Origin: DRYM01 sp964526225
Lineage (GTDB): Archaea; Thermoproteota; Thermoprotei_A; EX4484-217-1
NCBI GenBank assembly: GCA_964526225.1
Contig: CAZGLL010000021.1
Location: forward strand, 1-31,408
Direction of reading: 5' to 3'
Length of the DNA stretch: 31,408 nucleotides
Shown here: positions 15,577 through 24,008 of the stretch, piece after piece
Layout: every line of letters starts with the position of its first letter
How positions within the stretch are numbered: the stretch's first letter is position 1
Notes under the pieces: model-generated
Database searches by the model: none
Seen by the model: only the letters and a program-made list of their open reading frames with translations
What the model was told of the DNA's origin: nothing
Position numbers and translations under genes: made by a program

Positions 15577-15834
15577 TTAGCAATAGTTTGGTTTAAATAT
15601 AGTTATTTTAACCTTATTTTCTCTTATGCTTAATATTTTTACAAGATTTACATCAATATTGTTTACAAATACTCCTTGATTACAATAGTGATCTATGCTT
15701 TTCCACACGACCTCTAAAATGTCGTTAATGTTTAAGTTCAGAGTTTTAAGCTCTACATTGACTTTACGGGTAAATATACAACTTGGAGATATTACTTTTA
15801 AAATGACAAGTAAGTTTTTCTCTACGAAGATTCT
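15577..15834 (-). other. open frame of 85 codons without a normal start
   Basis: Between the eS17 stop and the phosphoribosyltransferase, one minus-strand frame stays open for 85 codons and ends at the TAA at 15577-15579. The translation has protein-like alternation of hydrophobic and charged residues (LKVISPSCIFTRKVNVELK, later VKITIFKPNYC), with predicted strands and one helix. There is no ATG, GTG or TTG in the first half, so it is either a gene with a damaged or unusual start (ATT is available) or a chance open frame. I do not recognise the family. Confidence 0.3.
15591..15600 (-). promoter_or_regulatory. TATA box of the phosphoribosyltransferase-cgi121 unit
   Basis: On the minus strand ATATTTAAAC lies about 36 bases upstream of the TTG start at 15559. 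A transcript would begin near 15570, just before the AAAGGTG ribosome site. This spacing decides against the upstream start at 15583. Confidence 0.5.
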
Positions 15835-16043
15835 TCACCAGCTTGTTGTTCAGCTTTCTTCATAATCTTAACTAAATGTGTTAGATAACCAGCAATTTGG
15901 TTTCTTAACTTCTTAGATGTAACATTTACTACTTCGGAAACTAACTTTTTGTTTTCTTCGAAATTTAATGATACTCTATCGGGATAGAGTTCTAATATTT
16001 TTCTCGCAGTTCTTTTCACTATTGTTGTCCGCACCTTCCCCAT
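15822..16043 (-). CDS. rps17e: ribosomal protein eS17
   Basis: This is a small-subunit ribosomal protein found in archaea and eukaryotes but not bacteria. The 73 residues show the family pattern from the first residues: MGKVRTTIVKRTARKILELY, then FEENKKLVSEV and SKKLRNQIAGYLTHLVK, with a short acidic tail. Length is typical for the archaeal protein, which lacks the long eukaryotic C-terminus. GAGGTT lies eight bases before the ATG, and a TTTTAAAA box near 16062-16072 is a plausible promoter. Confidence 0.93.
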   Translation of the reverse strand: MGKVRTTIVKRTARKILELYPDRVSLNFEENKKLVSEVVNVTSKKLRNQIAGYLTHLVKIMKKAEQQAGEESS

Positions 16044-16177
16044 ATGTATTGAACCTCTTACTTTTTAAAATGCTATAATTCGGGTTTACTTATTAACCTT
16101 ACTCTTATCTTAATTCTCATAATGATTAACTACTTAGTCTAGTGTAATTCTAAACATTTCTGACCCATAACCGAAAC

Positions 16178-16187
16178 GTATATATAG
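16178..16187 (+). promoter_or_regulatory. strong TATA box/BRE of the chaperonin gene
   Basis: GTATATATAG is preceded by CCGAAAC, which fits an archaeal BRE (purine/A-rich element just before the TATA box). It predicts a transcript start near 16210 and a leader of about 40 bases with GGGGTG before the ATG. This is the best-formed promoter in the window, in keeping with high chaperonin expression. Confidence 0.7.
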
Positions 16188-16248
16188 AAGCGCTTTCTAC
16201 TCGAGAGTGGATTGTGAGGGTTTAAGGTTTTTAGATGGGGTGTTGTTC

Positions 16249-17892
<1,644 letters not shown>

Positions 17893-17896
17893 AAAG

Positions 17897-17902
17897 TTTT
17901 TT
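17897..17902 (+). terminator. T-run after the chaperonin gene
   Basis: A run of six T follows the chaperonin stop by a few bases. Archaeal RNA polymerase often terminates at such runs without a hairpin, and the next gene starts 52 bases after the stop. Confidence 0.4.
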
Positions 17903-17943
17903 CTAAACCAAAACTTAATTTTAAACTCAGTGATTACATAATA

Positions 17944-18534
17944 ATGTCTTATAGTTGCTCTAAAAAAGTAATACTGATCGGAGGAGTTCCTGGATCAGGT
18001 AAAACAACTATAGCAAGAGAACTTTCTAAAAAACTAAATGCACTATACATTAATGTTTCAGAATATGCTTTATCCAAGAAATTAATTATAGAATATGATG
18101 AAGAAAGAGAAACGTATATTATAGATGAAGATGCGGTAGTAAACGACATATTAAATTATATATGTTCGACTAAACATGAAATAGTTATTGTCGATACACA
18201 TTATGGCGAAATTTTTCCTGAAGAAGCAGTTTCTATGTATTTTATATTAAGAATAAATCCGAACACTCTTTATCAGCGACTTAAAAGTAGAGGATGGAAT
18301 GAAAGAAAAATTAAAGAAAATGTTTTAGCTGAAGTACTAGGAGTAAATACAGCTAATGCTCTCTCTAATTTCAAGAGAGAAAAAATCTGTGAAATAGATG
18401 CTACATCTAAAAGCGTTAGTGAATTAGTAAACGAAATTTCCGAGATAATATTTGGTAAAAAGAAATGCTCTAGGAAACTAATAGATTGGACCTTAATTCT
18501 AGACTTTAACGAAATAAAAAACTATTTAATCTAG
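17944..18534 (+). CDS. Fap7/AK6-like adenylate kinase, ribosome biogenesis NTPase
   Basis: In eukaryotes and archaea Fap7 (hCINAP/AK6) is an adenylate kinase/ATPase that binds uS11 and acts in late small-subunit maturation. Motifs seen are Walker A at residues 13-22 (GGVPGSGKTT), a NVSEYAL segment in the NMP-binding position, VIVDTHYGEI where the family has its Asp-x-His, and the LRINPNTLYQRLKSRGW segment followed by ERKIKENVLAEVLG, highly typical of the AK6 lid and core. There are 196 residues, slightly longer than the usual 175-185 because of a C-terminal extension. It starts with an ATG and has no clear ribosome site, so it may be leaderless. Its 3' end overlaps the convergent HerA gene by 9 bases. 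Confidence 0.82.
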   Translation: MSYSCSKKVILIGGVPGSGKTTIARELSKKLNALYINVSEYALSKKLIIEYDEERETYIIDEDAVVNDILNYICSTKHEIVIVDTHYGEIFPEEAVSMYFILRINPNTLYQRLKSRGWNERKIKENVLAEVLGVNTANALSNFKREKICEIDATSKSVSELVNEISEIIFGKKKCSRKLIDWTLILDFNEIKNYLI

Positions 18535-19650
18535 AGATTTAACCATTACCTTAACAGGATACTTAGATATATTATCAAAAATTAACGTTTCTCCGACAGC
18601 TAAACTTATTAGAATATTTTGAACATTAGCATGCGGAGGCATTAATCCCATAACCTCTTTTATGTCTTTAAAGGATCTAATTGCATGAAATATTTTCATA
18701 TTTGTATTTCTTATTACGTAATTAGGTAATTCAATAATGCTTTGGGAAATAGCTACCAATCCTACACCAAACTTCCTAATTTCAGAAAATATTCTTTGCA
18801 ATAATTCATTATTTTCGACAAGAATATTGTGTGCTTCATCTATCACTATTAAGTATTTCAGCATACTACGATTCCTACTCTTATGGACGACTTTATCGAA
18901 TACCGACTTTAACAAGAAGAGAGTGTATAGCTTCCTTAGGGTGGTATTAGTTATCCAACTTAAATCTACAATAAATATCTTAGGCTCATAGTTTTCTCTG
19001 TTAAATATTGTTTCTAAATTACTAGTTTTTGAAAAAATCTGTTTAGCAGTAGAACATGTTAAAGGTCTAATTTTCCTGACTAAGGCATATTTTGCTTCCC
19101 TGCCGGCGTATCCTTCGCTATCAAAGGTTTCTTTAGATAGGGTTTCTAAAAGAGCTTTAAAGGAGCTAATATCTTTCCTCTTATTAATAAATGTTTGATA
19201 TAGGAAGTAGGTTTGCGGGGTTGTTAATTGTAAAACGCTTTCAAGAATATCTATTATTTGCTCGACGTATTCCTCATAATTTTCTTCTGATTTATACTCG
19301 AACGGATTTATCCTTAGGGGGTTATGTTTATCAAATAAAACAATATATTCGTCCTTAACACCTAACTTCTTAAGAATTTCATAATATTCGCCATTCCAAT
19401 CTAGAACTACGATTTTCTTTCCTTTCTTCAAAAGATTAGAACATATAATTGAAGCTGTAGTTGTCTTTCCTGAACCTGTAGTTCCTACAATAAGTGTATG
19501 TCGTAGCATTTCATTTACCCTTATACAATATGGTTTATTAGAACCCACTATTTCTCCAATACAAATATTGTTTGATAAGTCCTCCTGATTTATAGCATCC
19601 CTTTTTATATTAAACCCTTCAACATTGTAAACTACTATTTCAAAGTCCAA
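18526..19650 (-). CDS. HerA/VirB4-type (DUF87) ATPase
   Basis: This 374-residue motor ATPase belongs to the HerA/FtsK/VirB4 group, ring-shaped enzymes that pump DNA or drive secretion. Walker A is at residues 56-63 (GTTGSGKT) after a short beta-rich N-terminus, followed by VVLDWNGEYYEIL, the HerA-type strand with Asp-x-Asn-Gly-Glu. Walker B is LIVIDEAHN near residue 270, and VGLVAISQS is the family's sensor strand. It lacks the HAS-barrel of true HerA, so it is not the end-resection HerA. Its start (TTG) is 17 bases after a two-helix membrane protein whose soluble tail could be the missing N-terminal part. No nurA is visible. It may be a CedB- or conjugation-like pump; that is inference. Confidence 0.8.
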   Translation of the reverse strand: MDFEIVVYNVEGFNIKRDAINQEDLSNNICIGEIVGSNKPYCIRVNEMLRHTLIVGTTGSGKTTTASIICSNLLKKGKKIVVLDWNGEYYEILKKLGVKDEYIVLFDKHNPLRINPFEYKSEENYEEYVEQIIDILESVLQLTTPQTYFLYQTFINKRKDISSFKALLETLSKETFDSEGYAGREAKYALVRKIRPLTCSTAKQIFSKTSNLETIFNRENYEPKIFIVDLSWITNTTLRKLYTLFLLKSVFDKVVHKSRNRSMLKYLIVIDEAHNILVENNELLQRIFSEIRKFGVGLVAISQSIIELPNYVIRNTNMKIFHAIRSFKDIKEVMGLMPPHANVQNILISLAVGETLIFDNISKYPVKVMVKSLD

Positions 19651-19667
19651 TGGGATCGTAAGGTATT

Positions 19668-20213
19668 TTAGAAAAAAGGGTTTTCTATGAGCGATAAAGT
19701 TCTAGCGTTCGTAAAAAACTGTTCCTTATCAATGATGCTCCATTTTTTACAGAACATTTTAAAGTTTGTTCTAACAAAATCGTGAACATTAACATCGCTA
19801 TTATGAATACTAAGTTTAACTAGGAATGGTTTTTTAGAACCAATACTCACAAATGATAATTCAAATAGAATATTTTTTTCATGTAGGAATCTTATGAAAG
19901 AACTTAACTCAACCATAACATTCTTTAACTCCTCTTCACTTAGGTTCTCGATCATAGGTTTTAGGATAAACGCTTTCCCCACATTAACCGATCCATGTTT
20001 ACCTATTATTCTCAGAAGAATAGATGTTCTTTTAAAACCAATATACATAGTGATCAATACTAATGGGATTAATACTACAAGATTTATTGGTAACACCGTT
20101 AATCCATTAAGCACTGCTGCAATGAATCCTTGAAAACCTAACGCTGAGTAAATTAGGAGTATTAAGCTAAGAACTATCAGAGCTAGCGTGTAAACAAACT
20201 GCCTCTCCAACAT
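19668..20213 (-). CDS. two-helix membrane protein paired with the HerA-type ATPase
   Basis: This 181-residue protein has two strong membrane segments, roughly residues 7-28 and 38-60, joined by a short loop (FQGFIAAVLNGL). A soluble domain of about 115 residues, probably cytosolic, follows: GFKRTSILLRI, a helix with NLSEEELKNVMVELSSFIRF, a strand LFELSFVSIG, and KPFLVKLSIHNSD. The mix of a helix and strands just after a membrane hairpin recalls the N-terminal domain of VirB4/CedB ATPases. It is followed after 17 bases by the ATPase gene, so the pair may represent a membrane anchor and motor encoded separately. The ATG lies one base after GGGGG, so the TTG in the next codon may be the real start. 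I do not recognise the family by name. Confidence 0.65.
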   Translation of the reverse strand: MLERQFVYTLALIVLSLILLIYSALGFQGFIAAVLNGLTVLPINLVVLIPLVLITMYIGFKRTSILLRIIGKHGSVNVGKAFILKPMIENLSEEELKNVMVELSSFIRFLHEKNILFELSFVSIGSKKPFLVKLSIHNSDVNVHDFVRTNFKMFCKKWSIIDKEQFFTNARTLSLIENPFF

Positions 20214-20256
20214 TCCCCCTAAATTTTTCTAAGAATTTAAAAGTAACCGTAAAGTG

Positions 20257-20625
20257 CTATGTTTTCTGAAGCCTTATGTAGTATTCTTTATCATTCTTTA
20301 ATCCGTTAATGCTTTTGTTACTTACAAGCGTCATTATAAAGCCTCCTATTGAGAATATGTATTTTGATCTTGAATTCTCACTTTCTATTTTAAACAAATA
20401 TCCTTTACCAACAAAGTCTTTTTCACTTATTCTCCTTGGTTTACCCTCAAAAATTTCTAATGAAACCATATCTCCTTCTTCAACTACTTTAAGATTTTCG
20501 TGTAACTCCAAATTCACTATCGTTTCCTTATCTGAAGATACTATTTTGTACAAGTATATTTTCGGTACCTTTCCTAACTCTACTGATTCAACCTTTCCCT
20601 TAATTGCTAAAATTTTCTTCACCAT
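20257..20625 (-). CDS. rpo8: RNA polymerase subunit Rpo8 (RpoG)
   Basis: Rpo8 is the archaeal counterpart of eukaryotic RPB8, an OB-fold subunit on the outer face of RNA polymerase, present in TACK and related lineages and missing from most Euryarchaeota. The 122 residues follow the expected order: a GKVPKIYLYKIVS strand pair, VNLELHENLKVVEEGDMVSL, then KDFVGKGYLFKIES and YIFSIGGFIMTLVS, where the glycine pattern (GKGY, then SIGGF) is the family's best signature. Length is in the normal range. GGTG lies eight bases before the ATG. It is divergent from the Sm-like gene, with a shared TATA box between them. Confidence 0.75.
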   Translation of the reverse strand: MVKKILAIKGKVESVELGKVPKIYLYKIVSSDKETIVNLELHENLKVVEEGDMVSLEIFEGKPRRISEKDFVGKGYLFKIESENSRSKYIFSIGGFIMTLVSNKSINGLKNDKEYYIRLQKT

Positions 20626-20663
20626 ATTTTCACACCGACATGTTTTCTTGAGACCGTAACCCC

Positions 20664-20673
20664 CTTATATATC
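20664..20673. promoter_or_regulatory. TATA box shared by rpo8 and the Sm-like gene
   Basis: CTTATATATC sits in the 80-base gap between two divergent genes. To the right it predicts a start near 20694, just before GGGAG and the ATG at 20706. To the left it predicts a start near 20642 for the gene at 20625. The core is nearly symmetric, so one site may serve both. Confidence 0.5.
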
Positions 20674-20705
20674 CTTACCCTTATCCATTTCTACGGGAGA
20701 CGAAA

Positions 20706-21140
20706 ATGAGTAGCACGGCACAACGAAGGTTTCTAATGGACTTAGCAGAGTTATTGGACAGAAAAGTTCTCGTGATAACAAGAGATGGAAAAACTTTTGA
20801 AGGCAAACTTTCAGGATTTGATCATCCATCATTGAACATAAGCCTTGTCGAAGTGAGAGCAGGGGATGAAACATATCCTAAGGTCATAATTAGAGGAGAT
20901 GTAATAGCTGAAATTATCGCTAAAGAGAAACTGCTTTTCGATGCAAGAGAATTCGCGGAAATACTTAAGAAGTACTTCCCTAACCTAGTTAAGGTTCATG
21001 AGGAAGCAGGAGTAGTTATGGTTGGCGATAGAATAAGAATAACTGAGAAAGGTGTTGAAGGAGTAGGCCCTATAGCTGATAGGATAAGAAAGCTCTTTAA
21101 CGACTATATTGAGTCTAAAGAGAGTGAATTAGCGAAATGA
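20706..21140 (+). CDS. Sm-like protein with C-terminal extension (SmAP3 type)
   Basis: This RNA-binding protein contains an Lsm domain that forms rings. Residues 5-75 show Sm1 and Sm2: LLDRKVLVITRDGKTFEGKL followed by GFDHPSLNISL, and IIRGDVIAEI at the end of the fold. The remaining 70 residues (REFAEILKKYFPNLVKVHE and on to DRIRKLFNDYIES) form a second alpha/beta domain, the layout of the archaeal SmAP3 class of about 145 residues. The start has GGGAG upstream. Its stop overlaps the tgtA start (ATGA, 21137-21140), so the two are translationally coupled, which suggests a role in RNA processing or modification. Confidence 0.85.
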   Translation: MSSTAQRRFLMDLAELLDRKVLVITRDGKTFEGKLSGFDHPSLNISLVEVRAGDETYPKVIIRGDVIAEIIAKEKLLFDAREFAEILKKYFPNLVKVHEEAGVVMVGDRIRITEKGVEGVGPIADRIRKLFNDYIESKESELAK

Positions 21141-22750
21141 GTGAAGGAAGCGAAATATTTGAAATTAAGGATAAGAGCTTAGCTGGAAGATTAGGAACGC
21201 TCATAACAACTCACGGCAAAATAACTACACCAACACTTTTTCCCGTAATAAATCCATTACATCAGGAAGTTGATTTAAACACCATAAGAAAAATAGGCTA
21301 TAATGCTATCATAACCAATGCTTATATTCTTAAGAAGCATTGTGAACAGAAGGTATTATCGCAAGGACTTCACGAATTTTTAGGCTTTACAGGACCAATA
21401 ATGACTGATTCAGGAGGATATCAAATCTTAGAATATGGTGATGTAGAAGTTGAACCGCAGGAAATAGTTATGTTTCAAGAGAAAATAGGATCGGACATAG
21501 CCGTAATTTTAGACGTACCCACAGGAGGACATGCTTCATATGATGAAGCAAAATGGACTGTTGAAGAAACCATAAGAAGAGCTAAACTAAGCACTAAGTA
21601 CATGGAAAACGGAAAAACCATATGGGTATATCCTGTTCAAGGTGGAAGATATCTTGACCTGTTGAAGTACAGTGCTGAGAAGCTTTTAGAAATGCTACAA
21701 TATAAAATGGTTAGCATAGGTAGTCCAACACAATTACTTGAAAAATACGATTACCGAACACTTGTAAAAATGATAGTAACTGTGAAAACAACTATTCCGC
21801 CAAACTATCCTGTTCATCTTTTCGGAGCAGGACATCCAATGTTTTTCCCTTTCGCTGTAGCATTAGGCATAGATACTTTTGATTCAGCCTCATATATTCT
21901 TTATGCTAAAGATGAAAGATTAATATTCCCCCATGGAACCTTAAGGCTTAGAGAACTTAAAGAACTCCCTTGCTCATGTCCGATATGTAGTAAGTATACA
22001 ATCGAGGAACTTCTATCTTTAAAAAGAAGTAAACGAGTAAAACTCATTGCGATACATAATCTCTACATAATATGGCAGGAAATAAAGAGGATACGTGAAG
22101 CAATAAGGGAAAATTCGCTCTGGGATCTTCTTGAGGAGAAAAGTAGAGCGCACCCATCGCTTCTAGGAGCATTCAAAGAACTAATAAAGTATGTTGAATA
22201 TGTTGAAAAACATCATCCAATATCTAAACCTGAAGTTTCCGGAATATTCCTATACGATAGCCTTTCACTTAGCAGACCTGAAGTCGTAAGGCATAGGAAA
22301 TGGGTTTTAGCAAAATATGCTCCACCAGAATTTTTCGAAAAAGCTATGATAATTTTCGGTCTTGAGGAAAAACCTTTGACAAGATCACAAATATATAATG
22401 CAATAAAAATGGAAAAAAATCTTCAAAAGCTTCATATTTTAGCGTTTATGCCCTACTTTGGCATAGTACCTGAGGAATTAGCGGAAACATATCCCCTATC
22501 TCAGCATGAGAAAGAATATGATGAGAAGGTCTTAAAGGAAAGCTTTGATGTTGTGTTAAATTATCTTTCAAAACATGGAAAGAAGTACGACTTAGTATTA
22601 TTTGTAATTTTACAAAAGGATTTAGAGGAACAAGTATTAAACTTAGCTAAGAAATTAGAAAATACATTCAAAATTCATGTAATTAAGCATTACGATGAGG
22701 ACATAGGGGGATTAATAAGGAAGCTTAAAGATTACCTACATGTAATGTGA
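21137..22750 (+). CDS. tgtA: archaeosine tRNA-guanine transglycosylase
   Basis: The enzyme exchanges guanine-15 in the D-loop of tRNA for preQ0, the first step of archaeosine synthesis. The TIM barrel carries the general acid Asp91 in MTDSGGYQ, the nucleophile Asp in DTFDSASYILYAKD, the VYPVQGGR segment and a zinc site CSCPIC with a His about 30 residues later (AIHN). The 537 residues include the barrel and a C-terminal C1-like part, but I see no PUA domain at the end. That domain is encoded separately at 23487-23981. It starts by an ATGA overlap with the Sm-like gene and overlaps the convergent PAC2 gene by 15 bases. Confidence 0.93.
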   Translation: MSEGSEIFEIKDKSLAGRLGTLITTHGKITTPTLFPVINPLHQEVDLNTIRKIGYNAIITNAYILKKHCEQKVLSQGLHEFLGFTGPIMTDSGGYQILEYGDVEVEPQEIVMFQEKIGSDIAVILDVPTGGHASYDEAKWTVEETIRRAKLSTKYMENGKTIWVYPVQGGRYLDLLKYSAEKLLEMLQYKMVSIGSPTQLLEKYDYRTLVKMIVTVKTTIPPNYPVHLFGAGHPMFFPFAVALGIDTFDSASYILYAKDERLIFPHGTLRLRELKELPCSCPICSKYTIEELLSLKRSKRVKLIAIHNLYIIWQEIKRIREAIRENSLWDLLEEKSRAHPSLLGAFKELIKYVEYVEKHHPISKPEVSGIFLYDSLSLSRPEVVRHRKWVLAKYAPPEFFEKAMIIFGLEEKPLTRSQIYNAIKMEKNLQKLHILAFMPYFGIVPEELAETYPLSQHEKEYDEKVLKESFDVVLNYLSKHGKKYDLVLFVILQKDLEEQVLNLAKKLENTFKIHVIKHYDEDIGGLIRKLKDYLHVM

Positions 22751-23473
22751 AGCTCTTTCCTTAACTCTGCTTTCTAATGCTTTCTGAAATTCTTCAAACC
22801 TCTTAACACGCTCCTCAATAACTTTAGCGTCTTCATAAAGCCTATTTACATCGACGTTGAGACTTAACATTTCATTTATTACGTTAACTGCTACTGCTGC
22901 TGCAGCAGGATCGGGTCTTAATACTTCAGCATAAGGTAAAATCGTTAATGATGGGAAATCGTATATTTCAGAGAAAGCTACTAATAATGCTAGAGGACCG
23001 ATTATCATTAATTCCTTACTTAATATAGGACCAGGTATTTTTTCTTTAAACAATGATGACGGTACACACTTGAAAAGGTCCTTTTCATCTTCCTCTTTAG
23101 TGCTTTTGTCAAGACCTCCAATAAATATTCCTTTTGATATTTTGTTCCTTTTCGCCCAAAGTATGAGCTTACTTGCATATTCTACTCTTTCATTCATAAG
23201 TGGCTGTACATTATTGAGAATAAAGACTACTTTCTGTTTTCCATTGCTGTAAAAGTATATTTCGTAAGGTAAGAGTACTCTGTTGTTTTCGAAAAACACG
23301 GTATCCGCCATGTACTTACTGATTATGTAACCTATTTTCTTAGGTTTAAGCTCTGAAACTAAATGTTTTACAGCTATGTAACCTACAGCCCCTATTCCTT
23401 GGAAACCCGTTATTAATGTCGAGTTTGAAAGATCTATTGTATCTTTAATTATGAATTCCATTTTTGAAGACAT
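22736..23473 (-). CDS. PAC2-family protein (proteasome assembly chaperone-like)
   Basis: This is a cytosolic protein of about 245 residues of the PAC2/DUF75 family, whose eukaryotic members assist 20S proteasome assembly. Archaeal relatives bind proteasome-associated components. Recognisable are LITGFQGIGAVGYIAVKHL near the N-terminus, KGIFIGGLD in the middle, IIGPLALLVAFSEIYDFPSL, and DPAAAAVAVNVINEML before a C-terminal coiled helix. The longer frame to 23521 would overlap the PUA gene by 35 bases, so I take the ATG at 23473 with GGTG about ten bases upstream. Placement between a TGT gene and PUA gene on one side and PAN on the other, on the PAN strand, supports a proteasome link. Confidence 0.8.
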   Translation of the reverse strand: MSSKMEFIIKDTIDLSNSTLITGFQGIGAVGYIAVKHLVSELKPKKIGYIISKYMADTVFFENNRVLLPYEIYFYSNGKQKVVFILNNVQPLMNERVEYASKLILWAKRNKISKGIFIGGLDKSTKEEDEKDLFKCVPSSLFKEKIPGPILSKELMIIGPLALLVAFSEIYDFPSLTILPYAEVLRPDPAAAAVAVNVINEMLSLNVDVNRLYEDAKVIEERVKRFEEFQKALESRVKERASHYM

Positions 23474-23486
23474 TCCGCTTAAGCAC

Positions 23487-23981
23487 CTACTCTCGCTTAG
23501 CGTGTCTAACTTTAACAGCAATACCCCTTTTAAAACTTAGCATTTCATGAGAACTTAACTTAGCTCTACCTACTGCTAATAAGTTGTCATTTTTATCGAC
23601 AACTATAACTTCGCCACCTGCTCTAATCTCAGGATCAACTTCTATAACGTGTTTGGCAAAAACGTCTCTTCCTTCACTAACGAAGTTTACAACGTCATCT
23701 CTCACTACAACTCTAAACATGGGTTTAGGCGAGTTTTTTCTAAGAATCTCACCACCTAGCATGTGTAGTGAGAAGAAAAAGTCTGAAGGTCTTAACGTAA
23801 CTATTATTTCGTTATTGTAATATACGTTCCTAATTCTACCAGTTGTTGGAGAAATAGAGACTATAATATCGTCAGGAATAAGCTTTTCACCATAGGGATA
23901 TCCGAATTGATAATTCGCTATACTGCGGAGCATAAGTAATTCTCTTTGAGAAGGCTTTCTAATTATCATTTCAATATTCAA
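23487..23981 (-). CDS. PUA-domain protein, likely the split C-terminal part of archaeosine TGT
   Basis: The C-terminal half (about residues 85-160) is a PUA RNA-binding domain: GRDVFAKHVIEVDPEIRAGG, then VIVVDKNDNLLAVGRAKLS and GIAVKVRHAK, the glycine and strand pattern of the family. The N-terminal half with ANYQFGYPYGEKLIPDDI resembles the domain that precedes PUA in long archaeosine TGTs and ArcS. The catalytic TGT beside it, encoded on the other strand, lacks this part. The protein may bind tRNA and assist tgtA in trans. The gene is on the same strand as PAC2 and PAN and lies 27 bases after PAN. Confidence 0.8.
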   Translation of the reverse strand: MNIEMIIRKPSQRELLMLRSIANYQFGYPYGEKLIPDDIIVSISPTTGRIRNVYYNNEIIVTLRPSDFFFSLHMLGGEILRKNSPKPMFRVVVRDDVVNFVSEGRDVFAKHVIEVDPEIRAGGEVIVVDKNDNLLAVGRAKLSSHEMLSFKRGIAVKVRHAKRE

Positions 23982-24008
23982 CCTAATTTAGTTTAGAAAG
24001 TAATTAAG

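Noticed and set aside
15560..15583. Longer N-terminus of the purine-type phosphoribosyltransferase
   Set aside because: It would start only about 10 bases after the TATA box at 15591-15600, too close for a transcript to include it.
16207..16248. Extended N-terminus of the chaperonin
   Set aside because: The predicted transcript start lies near 16210 and the conserved N-terminus begins at the ATG at 16249 with its own ribosome site.
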